64,000 nucleotides of DNA. It comes from Clostridium_AW sp040797845. Its GTDB lineage: Bacteria > Bacillota > Clostridia > Clostridiales > Clostridiaceae. The translations under genes and the position numbers were made by a program. Numbering within the stretch: position 1 is the first letter of the stretch; every line of letters begins with the position of its first letter. The notes below the pieces were generated by a model. It saw only the letters and a list, made by a program, of their open reading frames with translations. It had not been told where the DNA came from and did not search any database. This document shows, in pieces, positions 43,457 to 50,356 of the stretch. The stretch covers positions 1 to 64,000 of the forward strand of contig JBFNFA010000014.1 in assembly GCA_040797845.1 (NCBI GenBank), given 5' to 3'.

Positions 43457-44356
43457 TTAAAAGTTAAAACCCTCTAGCTTTAATATTTCCTTAGGAGCAC
43501 ATACTTTCACTGTAATTAATGGATTTACAACTTGACTTATTCTTAAATCGCAAGTGGCACCTAATAGTCTATAGGCATCTTCAAACTTTAAATTAAGTAA
43601 CTCTTTTAAAACTTCCACCATATCCCCTACAGCCTCTGCAATTGCTTCCTTATAGTTATTGGCACTTGTTACAGTAATTAAATAGTCCTTAGAATCTATC
43701 CTTGGATTTCTAATAGTTTTATTCTTAATTAACCAAGCTTTAAGTTTTACTTTTCCAGCAATTTCGATTCCCATTCCACTTAACTCTCCATCTCCCATAG
43801 ATGCATGTAAATCTCCTACAGCTAAATTAGCTCCTTTAACAAAAATAGGCAAATAAATCTTTGATCCTTTGCATATTTCTTTAGTATCCATATTAGCTCC
43901 ATGTTTTCCTGGAGTAATACATGATATCCTCTCCTCCTTTGGAGATACTCCTATAACTCCAATCATAGGTTGTACTGGAATAACTATATTTTCATCGAAA
44001 TAGGCTCTATTATCTTTTATAGGGATAATTTTAGTGTTGTACTCTTTTATTTTATCCCCTAAAATTCCTACTCCCGGTGATGCACACATAACTCCTTGAT
44101 TATCTAATATGATATCTAAAATTTCTACACATAGAACATCTCCCTCTTCTGCTCCATCTATTGCTATAGGTCCTACTGAAGGGTTCATGGTTGAATTATC
44201 AATATTAGGTCTTAAATCTTTTTCCGTTCTTATTTGCCCACCATAACAATCTTCCGTTTCTACCCAAAATTCCTCTCCATCTTTAACAAAATATACTGCT
44301 TCATTATTAGGGCTAAATTCATAAATTACTTTACTCTTATCAAATTCTTTAACCAT
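43457..44356 (-). CDS. Acetamidase/formamidase-family protein
   Basis: The protein (299 aa from the ATG at 44356) belongs to the FmdA/AmdA family of acetamidases and formamidases, which release ammonia from small amides. The segments SVGPIAIDGAEEGDVLCVEIL, TPGKHGANMDTKEI and GDLHASMGDGELSGMGIE are typical; the latter two hold the metal-binding histidines and aspartates. I choose 44356 since AGGTGA lies just upstream; the frame to 44386 overlaps it. It stands alone. Confidence 0.88.
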   Translation of the reverse strand: MVKEFDKSKVIYEFSPNNEAVYFVKDGEEFWVETEDCYGGQIRTEKDLRPNIDNSTMNPSVGPIAIDGAEEGDVLCVEILDIILDNQGVMCASPGVGILGDKIKEYNTKIIPIKDNRAYFDENIVIPVQPMIGVIGVSPKEERISCITPGKHGANMDTKEICKGSKIYLPIFVKGANLAVGDLHASMGDGELSGMGIEIAGKVKLKAWLIKNKTIRNPRIDSKDYLITVTSANNYKEAIAEAVGDMVEVLKELLNLKFEDAYRLLGATCDLRISQVVNPLITVKVCAPKEILKLEGFNF

Positions 44357-44494
44357 ATGATCACCTATGTGGCTTCCTGCCTCCACATACCTTTCTTATA
44401 AATTATTATATATTTATATATATGCTTTTAAAAATATATAATAATTATGTTTTATATGGAACTACAAATTATTTTTTATTTCTTCAAGAATAAA

Positions 44495-44525
44495 AGCTAC
44501 TGACATTTTAACTTTGTCAGTAGCT
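44495..44525 (-). terminator. Terminator of the YtrA-type ABC operon
   Basis: AGCTACTGACA and TGTCAGTAGCT form an 11-bp perfect stem, 9-nt loop, and TTTTATTCTTG on the minus strand. Confidence 0.85.
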
Positions 44526-44530
44526 GAATT

Positions 44531-45289
44531 TTATAAATCTAGCTTCTCTCTTAATAAATATGAGGTTATGAAAAATAAGATTATAAAAATTATCGTGCTA
44601 AGAATTATACTTATTATATTTGCATTAGCTAAACCGTAAGTTATTTGAACAATTCCTTTTTCATACATTGTAATATTTTTTATATTATTAACTAGTGCAT
44701 CTGGTAAATGCTTAATTATAAATACCTGTATATAGTTAAGAACAATAGAAGTTATTAAAAATATAATCCATGCAGCAACTTTTCCTACTTTTATCTTTTT
44801 TGTAGCTACCTTCCCTAAAGTGATGGAAAAGTATATTACTGCTAAAAAGCTTAAATATCCAGCAATACTATTAACTATAAACAATAAAATCAAATATGCA
44901 GGTATTTCTCTAATATACTCAAAAACATTAAAAGTTATATTAAAGTAATTAAGTACAAAAAACGAATTTACCAAGAAAACAATTGCAAATTGAATAAATG
45001 AAGCTATGAATTTTGATCCTAATATAACATTAGTAGATTTCGGTATAGTATATATTAAATATGAAGTATCTTCATATATATCCTTGCTAAATAGCTTTAT
45101 ATTCCATATTAATGTTATAACTGCACTTCCAAATGCAATTAAATTTATAAATACAATAACTAAGGCTTTCTCATCAAAAATATCTACTCCCTTTATTAAT
45201 AACAACATTTGAAAGAATAGTATAACTAATATTAATCCTATAACATCTTTAATATATCCCTTAATTTCATATTTTATAAGATTTCCCAT
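44531..45289 (-). CDS. ABC-2-type permease
   Basis: The 252-aa protein has six hydrophobic segments and resembles ABC-2-type membrane partners of YtrB-like ATPases. It overlaps or abuts the ATPase gene (45289), so the three genes GntR-ATPase-permease form one operon. Such systems respond to cell-envelope stress or lantibiotics in bacilli. The substrate is unknown. Confidence 0.85.
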   Translation of the reverse strand: MGNLIKYEIKGYIKDVIGLILVILFFQMLLLIKGVDIFDEKALVIVFINLIAFGSAVITLIWNIKLFSKDIYEDTSYLIYTIPKSTNVILGSKFIASFIQFAIVFLVNSFFVLNYFNITFNVFEYIREIPAYLILLFIVNSIAGYLSFLAVIYFSITLGKVATKKIKVGKVAAWIIFLITSIVLNYIQVFIIKHLPDALVNNIKNITMYEKGIVQITYGLANANIISIILSTIIFIILFFITSYLLREKLDL

Positions 45290-45984
45290 TATTTAAATAC
45301 CTCCCTGTACATTTCATCAATGGATTTACTTTCCTCAATTCTCAATTCTTCTGCATCTCCTGAAAGTACAATACTGCCATCGGATATAAAATATACATAG
45401 TCAAACAGCCTCTCTATATCTCTTACCAAATGAGTAGTGACTACCATTGAACTATCTTCACTATAATTATCAATAATGGCATCTAATATTTTTTCTCTTG
45501 TAGTTGGATCTACTCCCCCTAATGGTTCGTCTAAAATATATAACTTTGCCTTTCTTGATAAAGTTAATGTTAAATAAAGCTTTTCTGCCATCCCTTTCGA
45601 AAGGGATGAAATCTTCATATCTTCATTTAAATTCATAAATTTTAATAGTTCTTTACATTTTTCCATTTGAAAATCTTCATAAAAATCCTTATAAAATTCA
45701 ATAGAATCCTTTATTTTCATCCATTTATATAGATAATCCTTATCTGGCAAATAAGAAACTATAGATCTTGTGTGTATATCTGGCTTATGTCCATCTATTA
45801 AAATGTCTCCTGAAGTAGGTTTTAATATACCTGAGGCTATTTTTAAAAAAGTTGTTTTCCCACTGCCATTTGGTCCCAGTAATCCAACTATCTTTCCTTT
45901 AGGAATTTCAATACTTATTCCATCTAATGCTCTTTTACCCATATAGGTTTTAACCAAATTCTCTGTTCTCAATATATTATCCAT
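45289..45984 (-). CDS. ABC transporter ATPase (YtrB-like)
   Basis: The 231-aa ATPase has Walker A GPNGSGKTT (about 36-44), the signature LSKGMAEKL, Walker B LYILDEPLGGVD and the switch histidine in VVTTHL. Its gene abuts both the GntR gene upstream and the permease gene downstream. Export or a sensing role is expected by analogy with YtrBCDEF-type systems. Confidence 0.92.
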   Translation of the reverse strand: MDNILRTENLVKTYMGKRALDGISIEIPKGKIVGLLGPNGSGKTTFLKIASGILKPTSGDILIDGHKPDIHTRSIVSYLPDKDYLYKWMKIKDSIEFYKDFYEDFQMEKCKELLKFMNLNEDMKISSLSKGMAEKLYLTLTLSRKAKLYILDEPLGGVDPTTREKILDAIIDNYSEDSSMVVTTHLVRDIERLFDYVYFISDGSIVLSGDAEELRIEESKSIDEMYREVFK

Positions 45985-46355
45985 TATTTATCCCCCTCTT
46001 TTAAATTTTCCTCAACAACTTTTACTATTTCTTTTTCTGTAAAACCTATATTTTTCATTCTATCTATAAATGAACTTATAACTTCTTTTGCCATATCCTT
46101 CTTTAATATTTCTATCATTTTACTATCCTCCTTAACAAAAGTTCCCATTCCCCTCTGGGTATAAGTAATGCCCTCTCTTTCTAATTCTTGATAAGCTCTT
46201 TGTAATGTATTAGGATTTACCTTCAAAGCTGAAGCCATTTCCCTTACAGAAGGTAGCTTATCTCCAGGTTTTATTTTTCCTGAGATTATATTTTCTTTTA
46301 TATAGTCCATTATTTGAATATATATAGGATTTTTCCCATCAAATCTAGTATCCAT
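45984..46355 (-). CDS. GntR-family regulator, YtrA subfamily
   Basis: The 123-aa protein has a GntR winged helix (about 8-75; IKPGDKLPSVREMASALKVNPNTLQRAYQELE) and a short helical tail as in YtrA, which lacks a large effector domain. It almost certainly represses its own ABC operon: a perfect 21-bp inverted repeat overlaps the promoter immediately upstream. Confidence 0.92.
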   Translation of the reverse strand: MDTRFDGKNPIYIQIMDYIKENIISGKIKPGDKLPSVREMASALKVNPNTLQRAYQELEREGITYTQRGMGTFVKEDSKMIEILKKDMAKEVISSFIDRMKNIGFTEKEIVKVVEENLKEGDK

Positions 46356-46364
46356 ATTTACCTC

Positions 46365-46418
46365 CTTACCTATTGTTCTAGTGTATTAATTAAATAGTAC
46401 ACTAGAACAATAGGTAAG
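46365..46418. promoter_or_regulatory. 21-bp perfect inverted repeat: operator of the YtrA-type operon
   Basis: Arms 46365-46385 and 46398-46418 are exact inverse copies with a 12-bp AT-rich spacer. The repeat contains CTAGTGTA/TACACTAG. It covers the -10 and most of the promoter spacer and reaches the ribosome-binding site of the regulator. Confidence 0.8.
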
Positions 46419-46422
46419 TCAA
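46394..46422 (-). promoter_or_regulatory. Promoter of the YtrA-type operon
   Basis: On the minus strand TTGACT (46417-46422) and TACTAT (46394-46399) are 17 bp apart, inside the long inverted repeat. Confidence 0.7.
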
Positions 46423-46512
46423 TAGATTTAAATAAATTATTTCTTAAATAAAATAAATGATATAATTGTTATAAAATAAGTTGTAAAAAATAAAAAAGTT
46501 TATGAATCAAAG

Positions 46513-46571
46513 GGAGGTGAACTTTAGTGAGAGTTTATTATTGCAATACCTTCTCTCACTAAAGATAAAAT
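46513..46571 (+). promoter_or_regulatory. Hairpin between the birA Shine-Dalgarno and start codon
   Basis: GGAGG (46513-46517) is 54 bases from the birA ATG. Between them lies a perfect 12-bp hairpin (CTTTAGTGAGAG at 46522-46533, CTCTCACTAAAG at 46553-46564). If it folds, the effective distance drops to about 11 bases. A GTG (46527) 9 bases after GGAGG could also start an 11-residue leader ending at 46562. Confidence 0.6.
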
Positions 46572-47558
46572 ATGAAAGAAGCAATACTTGATTTGATTAA
46601 AAATAATGAAGATGAATATATTTCTGGTCAATTTATTAGCGAAAAACTAGGAGTTTCAAGAACCGCTATTTGGAAATATATTAATATTTTAAAAGAAGAG
46701 GGATATGAAATAGAGTCAATTTCAAAAAAAGGATATAAACTCTTATCTTCTCCAGATGTATTAACCTTTGAAGAACTTAAGGGACTTCTTAATACGGAAT
46801 ATATAGGTAAAAAAATAATTCATTTTCACAGTATTGATTCTACAAATAAACAAGCTAAAGAATTAGCTTCATTAGGAGAAACAAATGGCACTGTATTAAT
46901 TAGCGAAGAACAAACTGGTGGAAAAGGACGTTTAGGAAGAACATGGATATCTCCTAAAGGTAAAGGTATATGGCTCACAATAATACTAACTCCTGATATG
47001 GAACCAATGGAAGTACCTAAAATCACCCAAATTGCAGCAGCAGCCCTATGTTCTTCTTTAAGAGAGATAGGCGCTGATGTCTACATTAAATGGCCAAATG
47101 ATATAATTGTAGATAGTAGAAAAGTTTGTGGAATACTTACAGAAATGAGTTGTGAATTAAATAGAGTTAATTATATAGTTTTAGGCATAGGTATAAATGC
47201 TAATTTAGATGATTGTGACTTTAACGAAGAAGTAAAGGATAAGGCTACCTCTATTAAAATACAAATGAATAAAAAAATATCACGAAAAATTTTAACTGCT
47301 AAAGTATTAAATAATTTTGAAATTTTTTATGAGGATTTTTTAATAAACAAAGATTTATCTAAAAGCTTAGAAATATGCAAAAGATACTCTGTGGTTTTAG
47401 GTAGAGAAATTAGAATAATAAACAGAAATGAGGAATACTTAGCTAAAGCGATAGACATTGACTCAGAAGGAAGGTTGATTATTGAAACTTCTGATGGAAA
47501 CTCCTGTCCTATATTTTCCGGAGAAATTTCCATCAGGGGGTTAAATGGGTATATATAA
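46572..47558 (+). CDS. birA: Biotin--[acetyl-CoA-carboxylase] ligase / biotin repressor
   Basis: The 328-aa protein has an N-terminal winged helix (about 1-62, SGQFISEKLGVSRTAIWKYI), a biotin protein ligase core with GRGR-like GGKGRLGRTW (about 116-125) and KWPNDI, and the C-terminal SH3-like domain. It makes biotinyl-AMP, biotinylates carboxylases and represses biotin genes. A BirA-type operator lies upstream of the convergent bioY, 570 bp away. The ATG has no adjacent ribosome-binding site; the only strong one is beyond a hairpin. Confidence 0.95.
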   Translation: MKEAILDLIKNNEDEYISGQFISEKLGVSRTAIWKYINILKEEGYEIESISKKGYKLLSSPDVLTFEELKGLLNTEYIGKKIIHFHSIDSTNKQAKELASLGETNGTVLISEEQTGGKGRLGRTWISPKGKGIWLTIILTPDMEPMEVPKITQIAAAALCSSLREIGADVYIKWPNDIIVDSRKVCGILTEMSCELNRVNYIVLGIGINANLDDCDFNEEVKDKATSIKIQMNKKISRKILTAKVLNNFEIFYEDFLINKDLSKSLEICKRYSVVLGREIRIINRNEEYLAKAIDIDSEGRLIIETSDGNSCPIFSGEISIRGLNGYI

Positions 47559-47562
47559 AAAG

Positions 47563-48114
47563 CTATACTTTTAAGTAGAATCTATGTTTTAATATTCTTT
47601 CTCCCAATAAAGCAGTAACTATGCATTTTAAAATATCTCCAGGCAAAAAAGCTATTAGTCCCATATTTAAAGCCTTATTAATTGTTATATTTACACCACT
47701 TACGTATTTTAGTATAAAGTAAAGATAAGGTACTCCTACTAGATACATTACAAATAATCCTGCAATGCAGGCTAAAAAAATCTTTTTAAAGCTTATATTT
47801 CCTTTACCTTCTACAATTTTCCCGATGACATAGGAAGCAAATACAAAGCCAATTATATATCCGAAAGAAGGTTTAAATATATAATTAAATCCTCCACCTT
47901 CTGTAAATATAGGTACTCCAAAAAGTCCAATAAGCAAGTACATCAATTGAGAAAGTGAGCCGTATTTACTTCCCAAAAGTATTCCAGCTAATGCTGTAAA
48001 TAAAAATTGTATGGTAATAGGTGCTGGGGCAATGGGAATTTTAATAAAAGCTCCTATAGCTGTTAATGCAGTAAAAAGTGATATGGTTATAATGTTTTTA
48101 GTACCAATTTTCAT
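47563..48114 (-). CDS. bioY: Biotin ECF transporter S component BioY
   Basis: The 183-aa protein has about six hydrophobic segments and the BioY motifs PIAPAPITIQFLFTALAGILLG and the SFGYIIGF region. It imports biotin with an ECF module coded elsewhere. I choose the ATG at 48114 after GGGGGAG; a frame to 48132 overlaps the ribosome-binding site. The gene is convergent with birA, with only 4 bp between stops. Its promoter holds a BirA operator. Confidence 0.94.
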   Translation of the reverse strand: MKIGTKNIITISLFTALTAIGAFIKIPIAPAPITIQFLFTALAGILLGSKYGSLSQLMYLLIGLFGVPIFTEGGGFNYIFKPSFGYIIGFVFASYVIGKIVEGKGNISFKKIFLACIAGLFVMYLVGVPYLYFILKYVSGVNITINKALNMGLIAFLPGDILKCIVTALLGERILKHRFYLKV

Positions 48115-48130
48115 ACTTCTCCCCCTTATC

Positions 48131-48164
48131 ATTGTTAACCTTAATTCATTATATAGTTAACAAT
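48131..48164. promoter_or_regulatory. BirA operator of bioY
   Basis: ATTGTTAAC (48131-48139) and GTTAACAAT (48156-48164) form a perfect 9-bp inverted repeat with 16-bp spacing, close to the TTGTTAAC-N15/16-GTTAACAA sites known for Firmicutes BirA. It overlaps the promoter and leader of bioY. Confidence 0.88.
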
Positions 48165-48188
48165 AATATTAATATTCTATTTTGTCAA
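48160..48188 (-). promoter_or_regulatory. Promoter of bioY
   Basis: On the minus strand TTGACA (48183-48188) and TATTGT (48160-48165) are 17 bp apart; the -10 is inside the BirA operator arm. Confidence 0.6.
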
Positions 48189-48202
48189 GTAAGATTAATA
48201 AT

Positions 48203-48241
48203 AAAAGTGCCTTAAAGGGCAGCTTCCTTTAAGGCACTTTT
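48203..48241 (-). terminator. Terminator of the ECF-type sigma factor gene
   Basis: A 16-bp perfect stem (48203-48218 with 48226-48241) includes the stop codon of the gene and is followed on the minus strand by TATTATTAATC. U-run is modest. Confidence 0.65.
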
Positions 48242-48667
48242 ATATATATCTATAGTTTTTCTATATCTCTCTTTTATATTATTTTCATTTATATCTAGTA
48301 CTTCACTAATATCTTCGTATGTTAAATCTTTTTTCAATGACTTAAGAACCACAATACACCTATCCTTACAATCTAACGTAGATAAGATATCTACGCTTTT
48401 CACTTTATTATTTTTAGAATATAAGTTACATTTATCTATTGCGATTTTTAAAATCCAGTTGAAAAATTTACAATTAAAATTATATTTATATAAATCCTCA
48501 TATGCACGAATAAAAACTTCCTTACAAATTTTCATAGCGTCGTAATTATTCCCTATAAGGTTATATATTAAAATAAAAATTATTTTTTCATACTTATCAA
48601 CTATGTCACCAAATTTGTCAACTTCTCCATTTAATATATCTTTCACTAAAGCTACATCCTCAAACAT
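48212..48667 (-). CDS. Small ECF-type sigma factor-like protein
   Basis: The 151-aa protein resembles a minimal extracytoplasmic-function sigma factor: region 2 (about 10-75, with the FIRAYEDLYKY and FFNWILKIAIDKC helices) and region 4 (about 105-148, DLTYEDISEVLDINENNIKERYRK). Unlike most ECF factors there is no adjacent anti-sigma factor, and region 2 is divergent, so promoter recognition is uncertain. The ATG at 48667 follows AGGGGGA. Confidence 0.75.
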   Translation of the reverse strand: MFEDVALVKDILNGEVDKFGDIVDKYEKIIFILIYNLIGNNYDAMKICKEVFIRAYEDLYKYNFNCKFFNWILKIAIDKCNLYSKNNKVKSVDILSTLDCKDRCIVVLKSLKKDLTYEDISEVLDINENNIKERYRKTIDIYKSALKEAAL

Positions 48668-48745
48668 AATAATCCCCCTTTAATTATATGATAATATCAA
48701 ATGAGAATTTTTGGGTAACAAATAAGTAACAAAGTCGTAAACAAA

Positions 48746-49387
48746 TTATTTTATTGAGTTTTTAGGGCAAACAAAACTACACTGTTTACATTGTATACAA
48801 TCATAGTGATCTATAGTTCCATTTTCTTTATAATTATAAGGAACTATACCCATTGGACATTTTTTTTCGCATAATTTACATGTGACACAACTATCATTTA
48901 TCTTTAATGAATTTTTATTTCCTCTAAATTTCGTAATAAATGCAGCAATACTTCCCATGGGGCAAAAGTTACACCAAATTCTACTATTATATGAAAAAGA
49001 TAAAGTAATCCCTATTAAGGTTGTAACCACTATCATTCTATAAAATAATAATCCTATTCCATAAAAATCTCCCCAATTACTATACAATCCTCTCCCAAAA
49101 ATAGTGAACATAGTAACAATCACTATAAACCTAAAATAACCACTTTTTAAAAATTTAGAAGTTTTATTTCCTTTAGCGACTCTGGATAACAATCTGTCAT
49201 AGAAATTTCCCCTCGGACATAAATTCCCACACCAATATCTTCCTTTGCCTAATAAAGATAAAAGTATTGGTGATATCATACATATTACTGCTACAATAGC
49301 AAATCTAAAATCAAACAACCCCAAAACTACGAACGTTAAGAATATTAGATATGAATATCTACTCCAAAATTTTTTCAATTTATTCAT
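48746..49387 (-). CDS. Membrane 4Fe-4S protein (NapH/YccM-like)
   Basis: The protein (213 aa from the ATG at 49387) has four or five membrane helices. The motifs CGNLCPRG and CNFCPMG mark the NapH/CcoG-type fold, and two C-terminal 4Fe-4S motifs (CVTCKLCEKKCP and CIQCKQCSFVCP) bind clusters. It likely moves electrons between the membrane and a soluble carrier. The start is set by GGAGGAG 9 bases upstream. A compact inverted repeat that looks like a CsoR/CstR-type site lies just before it. Confidence 0.82.
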   Translation of the reverse strand: MNKLKKFWSRYSYLIFLTFVVLGLFDFRFAIVAVICMISPILLSLLGKGRYWCGNLCPRGNFYDRLLSRVAKGNKTSKFLKSGYFRFIVIVTMFTIFGRGLYSNWGDFYGIGLLFYRMIVVTTLIGITLSFSYNSRIWCNFCPMGSIAAFITKFRGNKNSLKINDSCVTCKLCEKKCPMGIVPYNYKENGTIDHYDCIQCKQCSFVCPKNSIK

Positions 49388-49402
49388 GCTAGACTCCTCC
49401 TT

Positions 49403-49422
49403 TACCATACCCCTGTATGGTA
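49403..49422. promoter_or_regulatory. Inverted repeat TACCATAC-CCCT-GTATGGTA, candidate CsoR/CstR-family operator
   Basis: A perfect 8-bp inverted repeat with a 4-bp C-rich centre lies between the promoter and the ribosome-binding site of the Fe-S membrane protein gene. TAC and GTA ends with a C-run recall sites of the CsoR/CstR (DUF156) family. The true regulator is unknown. Confidence 0.5.
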
Positions 49423-49423
49423 T

Positions 49424-49452
49424 ATAATATACTGCAAAAAGAATTTTGTCAA
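49424..49452 (-). promoter_or_regulatory. Promoter of the Fe-S membrane protein gene
   Basis: On the minus strand TTGACA (49447-49452) and TATTAT (49424-49429) are 17 bp apart. Confidence 0.7.
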
Positions 49453-49518
49453 CAAAAATTTATATTTTATGTTTTATTGGATAAAATAATATTGACATTT
49501 GCAAGAGGAGGAAACCTT

Positions 49519-49689
49519 ATGGATAATAATAAAAATCATTTAAAAACCGATCATAAAAGTAATGCTGAGCTAAGAAAAATGTTTCCGAAGGATGGGGCTA
49601 ATATAGGTATAAAAAATGGTGAAAAGATTGGTTCTCATGAAAATGGAGCTAAATTTACCAAGCGTTCAAAGCTTTCTCATAATAATTAA
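49519..49689 (+). CDS. Small hydrophilic protein, function unknown
   Basis: The 56-aa basic and Asn/Lys-rich protein starts at the ATG at 49519 after GAGGAGG. The core FPKDGANIGIKNGEKIG has Gly and Asn spacing reminiscent of small DNA- or spore-associated proteins, but I cannot assign it. It stands alone; the following DNA (49690-49964) holds a structured-RNA candidate and a terminator that could end its transcript. Confidence 0.65.
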   Translation: MDNNKNHLKTDHKSNAELRKMFPKDGANIGIKNGEKIGSHENGAKFTKRSKLSHNN

Positions 49690-49768
49690 AAATTGCGAAA
49701 TAAAACTATCTATATCAAATTAATTTACTAATTATAGTTTTACAAACATACTTATAACTCCAAAGCAT

Positions 49769-49832
49769 AGAGCTAAGCAATTAGTGAAGCCACTCCAATA
49801 AAAAGTCGCTATTTCACTCCCTGCTTAGCTCT
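49769..49832 (+). ncRNA. Candidate structured RNA or 3-prime UTR element
   Basis: A two-part stem, AGAGCTAAGCA (49769-49779) with TGCTTAGCTCT (49822-49832) and AGTGAA (49783-49788) with TTCACT (49813-49818), encloses a 24-nt loop. An internal loop of 3 bases per side divides the two stems. It is followed 14 bases later by a terminator. I recognise no known RNA family. Confidence 0.4.
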
Positions 49833-49845
49833 TAACATTTTACAG

Positions 49846-49882
49846 AATGCACGTGATTAAAATTTCCATGGCATTTTTTTTA
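49846..49882 (+). terminator. Intrinsic terminator downstream of the structured element
   Basis: AATGC (49846-49850) with GCATT (49871-49875), then CGTG with CATG inside, and a run of T after 49874. It ends a plus-strand transcript. Confidence 0.6.
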
Positions 49883-49964
49883 TTTTACCCCAATACTTAT
49901 AAACATTACAAATATTATGCTATAATTGTAATATATATTTTATAGAAATTAAGGGGGTAATTTT

Positions 49965-50297
49965 ATGCGAATAGGATTCATATTATCATTAATATTTGCT
50001 ATAATCGTTACTATTTTTGCTATACAAAATTCTGCAGTTATAACTGTTAATTTTCTTTTTACTAAAGTCGAAATATCCCTTGCCTTAATAATATTTATTT
50101 CTGCTATTATTGGAGCGATAATTGTAACTTTTTTAGGTTTAAGAAGAGAATTAAGTTTAAAGCATAATAATAAAGCATTATCTACTAAGATTGCTGAAGT
50201 TGAAAAAGAAAATTCTCTTTTAAAAATAGAAATAGACAACTTAAAAGAAAGTAATAATACTATTATAGAAGAAGTTTCTATAGACAAAAATTCATAA
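49965..50297 (+). CDS. LapA-domain (DUF1049) membrane protein
   Basis: The 110-aa protein has two hydrophobic helices (about 3-22 and 38-58) and a coiled-coil tail (about 65-105), the layout of LapA/DUF1049 proteins. In E. coli LapA links to LPS assembly; in Gram-positive bacteria its role is not known. The AGGGGG ribosome-binding site precedes the ATG. It is convergent with a two-component system through a shared terminator. Confidence 0.82.
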   Translation: MRIGFILSLIFAIIVTIFAIQNSAVITVNFLFTKVEISLALIIFISAIIGAIIVTFLGLRRELSLKHNNKALSTKIAEVEKENSLLKIEIDNLKESNNTIIEEVSIDKNS

Positions 50298-50315
50298 AAA
50301 AGTTCCTGTAAAATA

Positions 50316-50353
50316 AAAACAGTTTCATATCTAATTAGGTATGAAACTGTTTT
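50316..50353 (+). terminator. Bidirectional terminator after the LapA-like gene
   Basis: AAAACAGTTTCATA and TATGAAACTGTTTT form a 14-bp perfect stem with a 10-nt loop. Confidence 0.9.
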
Positions 50354-50356
50354 AAT

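Noticed and set aside
49769..49832. Simple intrinsic terminator for the 56-aa gene
   Set aside because: The strong stem has no T-run after it; the real terminator is 14 bases further on.
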